Assembly: GCA_016841745.1 (NCBI GenBank)
Contig: JAENYO010000001.1
Location: 184,799-248,798, forward strand
DNA: 64,000 nt
Reading direction: 5' to 3'
Origin: Acetomicrobium hydrogeniformans
GTDB lineage: Bacteria > Synergistota > Synergistia > Synergistales > JAFGMB01
In this document: positions 17,760 to 26,187 of the stretch, one piece after another
Position numbering within the stretch: the stretch's first letter is position 1
Layout: every line of letters starts with the position of its first letter
Translations under genes and position numbers: made by a program
Notes under the pieces: model-generated
Database searches by the model: none
What the model was told of the DNA's origin: nothing
Seen by the model: only the letters and a program-made list of their open reading frames with translations

Positions 17760-19161
17760 CCCCTCTAACAGGAAGCGAAGAAAATGCCTCCAACAGGAGT
17801 TTGTCATCTCCTTTGACCAGAGTCCTTACATGGATTACTACAGAATCATCTCCCGCACCAGCTATTACAGGTATATCTCCTGAACGCAGCGACGATTGTA
17901 GTCTGCCAGAACTTCCCCATGGGTGTTTTTTAATACCTATACCATAACCACGAAGGGTTGTCGCAGGGAAAGCACCTCCACCTACAGCATCCTCGACTTC
18001 CAGGACTCTGATTTCCGCGCCTGGAATGATCTGTTTGAGACGTCTGGCTAAAGAAGATGCCTTGTTTTTCATTTGCACCATTGTAAGTGAAAGCATATTT
18101 AGTGTAGGTATCTCTCTCCATTGACCCTTTAAATAAATTCTCAATGTGGCTTCAAAAGCAGCAAGAGTCATCTTATCAACCCTTAATGCTCTAAGAAGAG
18201 GATAATTTCTCAATTTGTCAATAATCGTCTTTCTCCCCACAATACCTCCAATCTGAGGTCCCCCTAGCATTTTGTCTCCGGAGAATGTAACAAGGTCTAC
18301 TCCCGACCTCACACAATCTCTGACAGTAGGTTCCCCGGAAAGGCCCAAATTACCTACATCAACAAGAATTCCACTTCCCAGATCCTCCATGAAGATAAGC
18401 CCCTTATCATGAGCAGATAGAGCAAGGTCCTCTCTGGGGACATCAGAAAAGAATCCTTGTATCCTGAAGTTAGAGGGATGAACTTTTAGAAACATCACCG
18501 TATTATCCGTTAACGCACCCTCATAATCTCTTAAATGTGTCCTGTTGGTTGCCCCTACCTCTACTAGTTGAGATCCTGAAAAAGCCATAATTTCCGGGAC
18601 ACGGAAAGAACCTCCGATCTCTACAAGTTCACCTCTGGAAACGATAACCTCGCGGTTTCTCGCAAGAGCAGCAAGGCATAGCATAACTGCCCCGGCATTA
18701 TTATTGACAACCAGTGCGGCTTCAGCTCCGGTAACCTGACATAATAGCCATTCGACATGTTCGTTGCGCTGTCCCCTTTTTCCCTTTTCAAGGTTATATT
18801 CCAGGGTACTGTACCCGGAAGCCACTTCTTTTACTGCTTCTACAGCAGCAGATGCCAGACAGGATCTTCCAAGATTGGTATGAACAACCACTCCTGTAGC
18901 GTTAACAACCTTTTGGAGGCTCGTTTTACGCCTGGACTCAAGAATAGTCTCTGCTCCGGTCCTGATATAGCTCATAGTTACTGTCTTAACTTTTCCTTCA
19001 ATCACATTTTTCCTTATAACACTCATCAGCTCACTTAATATTTCTTTAACTGTTACTCTCCCAAGTTCCTGATAATAGGGAAAGAGCCATTCATTTTCAA
19101 GAAGTTCGTCCATTGGAGGCAATGACCTCAGTATCTGTCTTTGAGAATTTTCCATTTGCAT
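17752..19161 (-). CDS. selA: L-seryl-tRNA(Sec) selenium transferase
   Basis: SelA is a decameric PLP enzyme that converts Ser-tRNA(Sec) to Sec-tRNA(Sec) with selenophosphate. The PLP lysine lies in TFSGDKMLGGPQIGG. Other family hallmarks are VVHTNLGRSCLA, EYNLEKGKRGQR and VGATNRTHLRDYE. The length of 469 aa is typical. It is directly upstream of selB with an eight-base overlap. The pncA gene is divergent across a 153-base gap. Confidence 0.96.
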   Translation of the reverse strand: MQMENSQRQILRSLPPMDELLENEWLFPYYQELGRVTVKEILSELMSVIRKNVIEGKVKTVTMSYIRTGAETILESRRKTSLQKVVNATGVVVHTNLGRSCLASAAVEAVKEVASGYSTLEYNLEKGKRGQRNEHVEWLLCQVTGAEAALVVNNNAGAVMLCLAALARNREVIVSRGELVEIGGSFRVPEIMAFSGSQLVEVGATNRTHLRDYEGALTDNTVMFLKVHPSNFRIQGFFSDVPREDLALSAHDKGLIFMEDLGSGILVDVGNLGLSGEPTVRDCVRSGVDLVTFSGDKMLGGPQIGGIVGRKTIIDKLRNYPLLRALRVDKMTLAAFEATLRIYLKGQWREIPTLNMLSLTMVQMKNKASSLARRLKQIIPGAEIRVLEVEDAVGGGAFPATTLRGYGIGIKKHPWGSSGRLQSSLRSGDIPVIAGAGDDSVVIHVRTLVKGDDKLLLEAFSSLPVRGDE

Positions 19162-19272
19162 GATTCCTCCAGAGTAAATAAGTTATATTTTTCTCCTGAT
19201 CAAACATATCATAAAAACAGCTACAAAAGAATTTTCATTATTTCTCCAGATTATCGAAAGAAAAACTCATGC

Positions 19273-19278
19273 TATAAT
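19273..19278 (+). promoter_or_regulatory. -10 element upstream of pncA
   Basis: A consensus TATAAT lies 36 bases before the pncA start. No good -35 hexamer is found at 16-18 bp spacing, so this is a tentative promoter. Confidence 0.4.
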
Positions 19279-19314
19279 TTTATAATAATTATTCCAGAAA
19301 GAGAGATGATAACC

Positions 19315-19905
19315 ATGATAAGACAAACAAAATGCGCTCTCATCGTGGTTGACCTTCAGATTGACTTCTGTCCGGGAGGGACTCTTGGTATATCCGCAGG
19401 TGATTCTATCATCCCTGTTATAAACGATTTAATAGATATCTTCCATACCAATGGTCTGCCTGTGATCTTTTCCCGGGATTTTCATCCTGCTGATCACATG
19501 AGCTTCACCGATCAGGGAGGTATCTGGCCAACACATTGTGTAAAAGGAACGAAGGGTTCTGATTTCCACCCCCTTCTGACGATTCCATCTGATGCCAGGG
19601 TTATCAGTAAAGCCACAGAAAAGAACAAGGAAGCATATTCGGCTTTCGATGGTACTGAACTTACGCAGATATTAGGAGATGAGAAGATAACATGTATTAT
19701 GATCTGCGGGCTAGCAACTGATTATTGTGTAAAAGCCACTGCTCTCGATGGTATAGATGAGGGCTTCAGGGTAATTGTAGTTAAAGATGCAGTTCGGGGA
19801 GTTGAGGTCAGCGAAGGAGATATTAACAAAGCATTTGACCAGATGAAGAATGCCGGAGTTACTGAATATTCCTCGGCCGATGTGAAGAGAAATCTTTCAT
19901 CTTGA
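19315..19905 (+). CDS. pncA: nicotinamidase (PncA)
   Basis: The enzyme hydrolyses nicotinamide to nicotinate in NAD salvage. The Asp-Lys-Cys catalytic triad is present: VVDLQIDF (D), SKATEKN (K) and LATDYCVKAT (C). The metal site SRDFHPADHMSF is also intact, as is the WPTHCV motif. ATG at 19315 has AGAGAG nine bases upstream; ATG at 19306 is also possible. The frame extends to 19141 but that would overlap the selA start and the promoter. It is followed, with four bases shared by the extended frame, by yedF. Confidence 0.94.
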   Translation: MIRQTKCALIVVDLQIDFCPGGTLGISAGDSIIPVINDLIDIFHTNGLPVIFSRDFHPADHMSFTDQGGIWPTHCVKGTKGSDFHPLLTIPSDARVISKATEKNKEAYSAFDGTELTQILGDEKITCIMICGLATDYCVKATALDGIDEGFRVIVVKDAVRGVEVSEGDINKAFDQMKNAGVTEYSSADVKRNLSS

Positions 19906-19937
19906 AATACAGAACAGAATACAGGGAGGTATATAAG

Positions 19938-20534
19938 TTGGAAATAGTGGATGCAAGGGGTAAGACCTGTCCGCAACCAGTTATTATGACAAGAAAGATC
20001 ATAAATGATGGACCTGAAGAGATTGAAGTACTTGTTGACAACAAGGTGGCTTCCGGAAATGTAAAACGACTGATGGAGAAAATGGGATATAACACCAGCA
20101 CAGAAGAAAAGGATGATCTGATAACTGTCAGAGGCAATATCTCATCAAATAATAAGCCTGTCCCGACATCCATGAAAGGCACAGAAAGAATAAAAAAGAC
20201 AAATACAACAATATTTATTTCAAGGGAAATCATCGGAGGAAATGACAGGGAACTGGGAGAGGTTCTTATCAAATCCTTCCTTGGAACTCTCGTGCAGATG
20301 GAATTACCTCCCAGATATATTTCTCTGATGAATGAAGGCATAAGACTTGCTCTTAAAGGAACCTCCACATGTGATCATCTTCAGGAACTGGAAAGAAAGG
20401 GTTGCGAAATTCTTGTATGCGGAACTTGTACTAACCATTTCGGGGTCACGGAAAAAGTAGGTGTGGGAGTTATTTCAAACATGTTCGACATCACAGAAAG
20501 CTTTATGAATGTTGATAAAGTAATTTCAATCTAG
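19938..20534 (+). CDS. yedF: selenium metabolism protein YedF
   Basis: An N-terminal TusA/SirA-like domain (VDARGKTCPQPVIMTRK) with the CPxP motif is fused to a C-terminal DsrE-like region ending in GCEILVCGTCTNHFGV. This two-domain arrangement is the YedF family linked by gene neighbourhood to selenium use. Its biochemical step is not established; sulfur/selenium relay is plausible. TTG at 19938 has GGGAGG eight bases upstream and is preferred to ATG-like codons farther up. Its stop overlaps the stop of the convergent next gene. Confidence 0.9.
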   Translation: MEIVDARGKTCPQPVIMTRKIINDGPEEIEVLVDNKVASGNVKRLMEKMGYNTSTEEKDDLITVRGNISSNNKPVPTSMKGTERIKKTNTTIFISREIIGGNDRELGEVLIKSFLGTLVQMELPPRYISLMNEGIRLALKGTSTCDHLQELERKGCEILVCGTCTNHFGVTEKVGVGVISNMFDITESFMNVDKVISI

Positions 20535-21127
20535 TTCAAAGGTTCATACCCATTCCCGTTTTTTCTACCTGGCAGGTTTTGAAGGATCAGTTCGAGCAGA
20601 GATAGAAACAGAGCATTTGTATTCAAAGACGGCCCTACAGAGTCCAGAAACGATTCATCAGCAGGAATGTAACCTACTTTGATACTATCATTAAGGTAAT
20701 CCTTGACAGCGTAATCCAGATCTTCCTCAAATAGCAGTACCCACCCGGGTGCTGCTATTCCGATAAGACCCCACTCCATTTTTTCCTTGCAGGAGGAAGA
20801 AATGTGAACTGACAAAACAAAATCACTCAGTTGGTTCTCCTTTAAGAAAGCCTTACTCCATCCTTTGATTGAATCACCCACCACAAGCACTTCGTCAATA
20901 TCTTCCTCTCCACATGCGTATACTCTGAATAACTGTCTTTCAAAGAAACATTTAAACTCGTCATCTTTTTCAGTAAGAAAACAAAGCACATCTTTCAAAG
21001 AATCTTGAACCTGAAACTGATAGCCGGGAAAAGAACTTGTTTGAGGTTTATAACCAGCAAGAGATATAAGAAGATTTTCGATAAAGGTTTCTTTCGTTTC
21101 TGATATTTTGATAAGCCCATACTCCAT
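20531..21127 (-). CDS. hypothetical protein
   Basis: I do not recognise this 198-residue protein. It begins MEYGLIKISETKETFIENLL, has no signal peptide or clear membrane segment, and is acidic in the middle (EDIDEVLVVGD). It is convergent with yedF, sharing two bases of the stop codons, and lies downstream of hemW and lepA on the same strand, 27 bases past the hemW stop. The lepA-hemW-orf packing suggests one transcript. No catalytic motif is visible. Confidence 0.75.
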   Translation of the reverse strand: MEYGLIKISETKETFIENLLISLAGYKPQTSSFPGYQFQVQDSLKDVLCFLTEKDDEFKCFFERQLFRVYACGEEDIDEVLVVGDSIKGWSKAFLKENQLSDFVLSVHISSSCKEKMEWGLIGIAAPGWVLLFEEDLDYAVKDYLNDSIKVGYIPADESFLDSVGPSLNTNALFLSLLELILQNLPGRKNGNGYEPLN

Positions 21128-21154
21128 ATTAGGGTCACCTTCCCAGAAGAATGT

Positions 21155-22324
21155 TTAAACAATTCTTTCCCATATGGCGTTCCCGACTCTCATTCCCTTT
21201 GCGCTGAGGGCGACTCGAAGCTCTTCCTTTGAAAAAAGATCCTTGGGAATCTCACTCAGCTCTGAAAGGATACTGTCAAGAATTTTTCTGTTGAACTTAT
21301 TATAGAAATTATTGAGTGAAACACCCCATTTTGTCCTCGTAGCAAGTATGACGGCCTCGCGGATCTTTTTCTCTTCTTCAAGACATTCAAATCCCGCCGT
21401 AGCACCCTCTTCCGATTCTGTCGCAATCAGATAATCAGAAAAGTTTTTGTGGTTCCAGTATCTAACACCATTGAAGTACCCCCAGGCAGAAGGGCCTAGT
21501 GCCAGAACATTTTTCTGGTACCAGTATGCAATATTGTGCCTGCACCATTTCCCCTGTCTGGAAAAACTTGCAACTTCATATTGATCCAGCCCCTTGTGAC
21601 TAAGATACCACTGGGCAAAACGATAATGGGGATAACCGTTAAAAACCCCCTCCGGAGGTCGTTCTCCCCATGGAGTCCCACTTTCCAGCATCAGCTGATA
21701 AAGAGAGAGATGATCAACACCATATTGAAGAACTCCACTAAGGGAATCATACCATTTTCTCATACTCTGTCCGGATAACCCAAAAAGCAAGTCGGCACTG
21801 AGATCGAATCCCGCATCCTTGATCTGTGTAAGAGCTTTTCTGGCAGTATCTGAATCATGAGCTCTCCCAAGCCACTTAAGCTCGTCATTATGAAGACTCT
21901 GTACACCCAGGCTAACCCTGGTTAATCCCCAATCATTCCATAAACGAAGGTGTTCCTTTGTTATGGAACCAGGATTTGCTTCTACAGAAATTTCACAGCC
22001 CAGGGAAAGATCAAGACGATGATCAAGGATGGAAATCAGTCGTTCCCATTGATATGCAGAAAAGAGAGTTGGAGTACCTCCCCCGATATAGAGAGTTTTT
22101 GCACCGATCCTCCCTTTCGGGAAAAAAGAACTCCACCATTCGATTTCTCTGGAAAGAGCCTCCAGGTACAGGCTGATATCATCATCAGTTGCAACCCTGC
22201 TGTAAAAGGCACAATAGGGACATTTGCTCATACAGAATGGGACATGAACGTAGACTGATAGAGAATTATTATATTCTTTCTCCAAGAGACCCGCCTTGGA
22301 GATCAATTCATTTTGTTTCTTCAT
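21155..22324 (-). CDS. hemW: radical SAM heme chaperone HemW
   Basis: HemW is related to coproporphyrinogen oxidase HemN but is a heme-binding chaperone. The radical-SAM motif is [14 protein letters not shown], with CX3CX2C and no fourth cysteine, which separates HemW from true Hem[11 protein letters not shown] and SVEANPGS are also typical. The length of 389 aa is normal. It follows lepA with a 17-base overlap, a very common bacterial order. Confidence 0.93.
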   Translation of the reverse strand: MKKQNELISKAGLLEKEYNNSLSVYVHVPFCMSKCPYCAFYSRVATDDDISLYLEALSREIEWWSSFFPKGRIGAKTLYIGGGTPTLFSAYQWERLISILDHRLDLSLGCEISVEANPGSITKEHLRLWNDWGLTRVSLGVQSLHNDELKWLGRAHDSDTARKALTQIKDAGFDLSADLLFGLSGQSMRKWYDSLSGVLQYGVDHLSLYQLMLESGTPWGERPPEGVFNGYPHYRFAQWYLSHKGLDQYEVASFSRQGKWCRHNIAYWYQKNVLALGPSAWGYFNGVRYWNHKNFSDYLIATESEEGATAGFECLEEEKKIREAVILATRTKWGVSLNNFYNKFNRKILDSILSELSEIPKDLFSKEELRVALSAKGMRVGNAIWERIV

Positions 22325-24119
22325 CTTCTACTTTAAGAAATGCAAGGAATGCTTCCTGTGGAATAGAAACCTTGCCTATCTTTTTCATTTTCTTCTTTCC
22401 TTCCTTCTGTTTTTCAAGAAGTTTCCTCTTTCGGGTTATATCTCCACCATAGCACTTTGCAAGAACATCTTTCCTCAATGCTTTGATATTCTGGCGAACA
22501 ATGACTTTTTTACCAACTGAGGCCTGAATGGGAACTTCAAAAAGCTGGCGAGGTATGAGCTCCTTAAGCTTTCTTGTTACGGACTGCCCCCTCCTATAGG
22601 ATTCATCTCTATGGCAAATGAAGGAAAATGCATCTGCGGCTTCTCCCTGGATCAGTACATCCACTCTGACCAGGTCTGCCTCTCTAAAACCTTTATGTTC
22701 GTAATCGAGAGAAGCATACCCTCTGGTCTGTGACTTCAGTTTATCGTGGAAATCAAGAATAAATTCGGCAAGGGGAAGATTATAGACAATTCTGACCCGT
22801 TCAGGAGAGAGATAATCCATAGAAACATACTCTCCCCTTTTTTCCTGGCATAACTGCATTACCTTTCCAACATATTCAGATGGCACAAAAACTGTAAGAC
22901 GTATGATAGGTTCATGAACAGCATGAATATCTCCGATCTCAGGAAAATCCGAAGGCCGGTGAGCCTCAACAAAACCCCCTTCCTTTGTATCTATTCTATA
23001 GATAACATTGGGAGCCGTTGCTATCAGTTCCACTCCAAACTCTCTTCTGAGTCTCTCCTTCGAAATTTCCATATGAAGTAGTCCCAGAAAACCGCATCTG
23101 AAGCCAAAACCCAAAGCAACTGAAGTTTCTGGTTCAAAAGAAATAGCGGAATCGTTAAGCTGTAATTTTTCCAGAGCCTCTCTCAGTTGACTGTAATCCT
23201 CTCTTTCGACAGGATAAAATCCACAGAAAACCACAGGTTTAGGATTTTTATATCCTGACAAAGGTTTTGCTGAAGGATGAGACGCATCGGTAACAGTATC
23301 CCCTACATGAGCTTCAAATAAACTTTTAACATTGGCAATGATATATCCCACTTCTCCTGGACCAAGTTCATTTACGGGCTGATAAGAGGGTCTGAAAACT
23401 CCTATTTCCTCTACTAGATAGTTCTTTCCCGTTACCATGAAAAGTACATTCTGGCCAGTCCGGATGGTTCCATTTACAACCCTTATATTACATACGACAC
23501 CACGATAGTTATCATATATGGAATCAAAGACAAGAGCCTGAAGAGGGGCAGAACTGTCACCTGAGGGATGTGGAACCGTATGAACTATTTCCTCAAGTAT
23601 GTCCTCGATTCCCTTTCCTTCTTTGGCACTGGCAAGGATAGCACCTGAAGCATCAAGCCCTATAATTTCCTCAACCTCATTCTTGACATATTCCGGTCTT
23701 GCCGATGGTAGGTCGATCTTATTGATAACAGGAATTATTTCAAGATTTTGTTCAACTGCCATATAGGCATTGGCCATAGTCTGCGCTTCTACTCCCTGGG
23801 CAGCATCTACCACAAGCAGAGCACCTTCACAGGCAGCAAGAGACCTGGATACTTCATAGCCGAAATCGACATGTCCAGGGGTATCTATAAGGTTAAGGAC
23901 ATAATCCTTCCCGTCCCGGGCTGTATAATTCATCCTTACAGGAACAAGTTTGATTGTGATCCCTCTTTCTCTTTCAAGTTCAAGGGAATCCAGTACCTGG
24001 TTTTTCATCATCCTGGAATCAACCGTATTTGTAACTTCAAGAAGACGATCAGCAATAGTAGACTTTCCATGATCTATATGGGCAATAATGCAGAAGTTCC
24101 TTATTCTTTCCAGATCCAT
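22308..24119 (-). CDS. lepA: elongation factor 4 (LepA)
   Basis: LepA is a ribosome-associated GTPase of the translation factor family. The G domain begins [19 protein letters not shown], with [18 protein letters not shown] and NKIDLPSA. The C-terminal domain [22 protein letters not shown] is unique to LepA. ATG at 24119 with GAGAGG upstream gives the usual ~600 aa. It leads the lepA-hemW group. Confidence 0.97.
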   Translation of the reverse strand: MDLERIRNFCIIAHIDHGKSTIADRLLEVTNTVDSRMMKNQVLDSLELERERGITIKLVPVRMNYTARDGKDYVLNLIDTPGHVDFGYEVSRSLAACEGALLVVDAAQGVEAQTMANAYMAVEQNLEIIPVINKIDLPSARPEYVKNEVEEIIGLDASGAILASAKEGKGIEDILEEIVHTVPHPSGDSSAPLQALVFDSIYDNYRGVVCNIRVVNGTIRTGQNVLFMVTGKNYLVEEIGVFRPSYQPVNELGPGEVGYIIANVKSLFEAHVGDTVTDASHPSAKPLSGYKNPKPVVFCGFYPVEREDYSQLREALEKLQLNDSAISFEPETSVALGFGFRCGFLGLLHMEISKERLRREFGVELIATAPNVIYRIDTKEGGFVEAHRPSDFPEIGDIHAVHEPIIRLTVFVPSEYVGKVMQLCQEKRGEYVSMDYLSPERVRIVYNLPLAEFILDFHDKLKSQTRGYASLDYEHKGFREADLVRVDVLIQGEAADAFSFICHRDESYRRGQSVTRKLKELIPRQLFEVPIQASVGKKVIVRQNIKALRKDVLAKCYGGDITRKRKLLEKQKEGKKKMKKIGKVSIPQEAFLAFLKVEDEETK

Positions 24120-24451
24120 AAAGGATACACACCTCTCTGAAAAATCATGTATATTTCACTCTTCCCTTTTCTGGCCTGGAATAAACCTTTATTCAGGCCA
24201 TGTTCTCGCAAGATTTCCAAAGATCTGATAAGTAACCCGGACTTAAAGGCACTCAGTCTTATTCTTAATTCATAAATCTTTCACGGTAGGGAATCGATTA
24301 TATGCTAAGTGCTCTCTTTCCGTAAACAGATCTATTGTATTTTACAGTAAAAGACCCGGAAAAATGTTAACAAGAAATTGAAAAAAAGAAACACATGGTG
24401 GTTATAACTTAATTTCCAATACAAGATCATGGTCTTCTATATTTATTTCTA
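24120..24451. other. intergenic region between lepA and purC
   Basis: The divergent gap holds an imperfect inverted repeat (TGGCCTG near 24172, CAGGCCA near 24200, around AATAAA/TTTATT) in the lepA leader, and a 13-bp palindrome TTTTACAGTAAAA at 24340-24352 upstream of purC. I looked for a purine or ZTP riboswitch and for CGAA-containing PurBoxes and found none. Confidence 0.5.
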
Positions 24452-24480
24452 TTGACTTTTAAAGGTACCTTAGGAATAAT
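24452..24480 (+). promoter_or_regulatory. promoter of the purine operon
   Basis: TTGACT (24452-24457), a 17-bp spacer and AATAAT (24475-24480) form a strong sigma-70-type promoter 30 bases before the purC ATG, leaving a short leader with no room for a riboswitch. Confidence 0.8.
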
Positions 24481-24509
24481 GTAAACAAATATTCCTCTGG
24501 AGGTGCCTC

Positions 24510-25226
24510 ATGGAAAAAGGGAAAATGCTTTACGAAGGAAAAGCAAAAAAGATGTTTACCACTGAAGATGATAACGTTCTTCTTATTGAGTACAAAAATT
24601 CACTGACCGCCTTCAATGCACAGAAAAAAGCAGAAATGGAAGGCAAGGGTGTTCTTAACAATCTTATCAGCTCAACTATTTTCAAGTTTCTTACAGAAAA
24701 TCAGATTCCAAACCATTTTTTAGAGAAGATAGACGATAATCATCAAACAGTAAGAAGAGTTGAAATAGTACCTGTAGAAGTAGTTACTCGAAACATAACT
24801 ACAGGAACCCTCTGCAAAAGGCTCGGAGTTGAAGAAGGAATGAAACTGCCCTACCCTCTTGTGGAGTTATATTTTAAGAATGACGAACTTGGAGATCCTA
24901 TAATTACTGAAGATCACGCAATCCTGTTCAAATGGTCATCGAAAGAAGAACTTGATCAGATCAAGGAAATAACTCTAAAGGTCAACTCCCTGCTCTCCGA
25001 TTACTTTAAAGAACTTGGCATAATTCTTGTAGATTTCAAACTGGAATTTGGCCGTGACAGTGAGGGCAACCTTATCCTTGCCGATGAAGTGTCACCTGAT
25101 ACATGCAGATTCTGGGATATCAAAAGCGGAGAAAAACTTGACAAAGACAGATTCAGAAAAGATCTGGGCAATGTTCTTGGTGCATACGAGGAAATCTGGA
25201 AAAGAATTTCCTCGAGGGATGAGTAG
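24510..25226 (+). CDS. purC: phosphoribosylaminoimidazole-succinocarboxamide synthase
   Basis: PurC joins CAIR and aspartate to give SAICAR, step 8 of purine synthesis. The N-terminus LYEGKAKKMFTTED and the motifs PVEVVTRNITTGTLCKR, DFKLEFG and LADEVSPDTCRFW are characteristic. The length of 238 aa is usual. TCTGGAGGTG lies just upstream. It is the first gene of a ten-gene operon and is followed by purS after three bases. Confidence 0.97.
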   Translation: MEKGKMLYEGKAKKMFTTEDDNVLLIEYKNSLTAFNAQKKAEMEGKGVLNNLISSTIFKFLTENQIPNHFLEKIDDNHQTVRRVEIVPVEVVTRNITTGTLCKRLGVEEGMKLPYPLVELYFKNDELGDPIITEDHAILFKWSSKEELDQIKEITLKVNSLLSDYFKELGIILVDFKLEFGRDSEGNLILADEVSPDTCRFWDIKSGEKLDKDRFRKDLGNVLGAYEEIWKRISSRDE

Positions 25227-25229
25227 AAT

Positions 25230-25481
25230 ATGACCTTTCATACCAGGATACTGATCTATTTAAAAGAAGGTGTTCTTGACACCCAGGGAAAGACAGTCGC
25301 TAAATCACTCACTGATTCAGGCTATTCCAACCTGAGAAACGCCAGGGTGGGTAAATATATCCAACTATGGATCGATGCAGATTCCAGGGAAAAGGCTTAT
25401 GAGGAAGCAGACAGAATGTGTGATGACCTTCTGGTGAACGAATTAATTGAAGATTACAGCATTGAAGTGGAGGAACAGTAA
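25230..25481 (+). CDS. purS: phosphoribosylformylglycinamidine synthase subunit PurS
   Basis: PurS is the small structural subunit of the three-part FGAM synthase (PurSQL). The 83-residue protein has the expected fold pattern: ILIYLKEGVLDTQGKTVAKSL and a C-terminal DLLVNELIEDYSIEVEE. It directly precedes purQ with no gap, and the presence of a small-type PurL downstream confirms the complex type. Confidence 0.95.
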   Translation: MTFHTRILIYLKEGVLDTQGKTVAKSLTDSGYSNLRNARVGKYIQLWIDADSREKAYEEADRMCDDLLVNELIEDYSIEVEEQ

Positions 25482-26186
25482 ATGCACACTGCAGTTGTGA
25501 TATTCCCCGGGAGCAACTGCGACAGGGATGTAATCCATGCAGTCAGTGAGATAACAGGCTCAGTAGTTGTTCCTGTATGGCATAAAGATACAGCTATCCC
25601 TACGTCAACTGATCTGGTCATCATTCCTGGAGGGTTTTCCTATGGTGACTATCTCAGGTGTGGCGCCATGGCAGCCAGGTCTCCCATAATGGCATCTGTT
25701 AAAAAACATGCATCTCAGGGAAAACTCGTTCTTGGTATCTGTAACGGTTTCCAGATACTAACAGAATCCAAACTTCTCCCAGGAGCCATGCTGGCAAATA
25801 AAACCCTTACCTTTATCTGCAAACAATGCTTCCTTAAAGTGGAAAAAACAGATATTCCCTTCACTCTCAAATATAAAAATGACCAGATCGTGCAATTCCC
25901 CATCGCTCACCACGAGGGACTCTACTTCCTGCCTCAGGACAGCCTTCGGGAAATAGAACAAAATGGACAGGTCGTATTCAGATACTGTACTTCCTCAGGC
26001 GAGATTTCAGAGGATGGAAATTCTAATGGCTCACTGAATAATATTGCAGGGATAGTTAACAGACAGGGGAACGTCCTTGGTCTCATGCCTCACCCTGAAA
26101 GAGCAAGCGAGCGTATCATGGGTGGGACAGATGGTGCCTTGATGTGGAATTCAATCAAAACCTGGATCGATAGGGAGGGTGCTTGA
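25482..26186 (+). CDS. purQ: phosphoribosylformylglycinamidine synthase subunit PurQ (glutaminase)
   Basis: PurQ is the class I glutamine amidotransferase that supplies ammonia to PurL. The N-terminus VVIFPGSNCDRDV, the nucleophile elbow LGICNGFQIL (Cys ~87) and the C-terminal LMPHPERASE with the catalytic His/Glu pair are intact. The ATG immediately follows the purS stop. The length of 234 aa is standard. Confidence 0.96.
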   Translation: MHTAVVIFPGSNCDRDVIHAVSEITGSVVVPVWHKDTAIPTSTDLVIIPGGFSYGDYLRCGAMAARSPIMASVKKHASQGKLVLGICNGFQILTESKLLPGAMLANKTLTFICKQCFLKVEKTDIPFTLKYKNDQIVQFPIAHHEGLYFLPQDSLREIEQNGQVVFRYCTSSGEISEDGNSNGSLNNIAGIVNRQGNVLGLMPHPERASERIMGGTDGALMWNSIKTWIDREGA

Positions 26187-26187
26187 G

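Noticed and set aside
24120-24509. Purine, preQ1 or ZTP riboswitch before purC
   Set aside because: No conserved core was found, and the promoter leaves only about 25 bases of leader.
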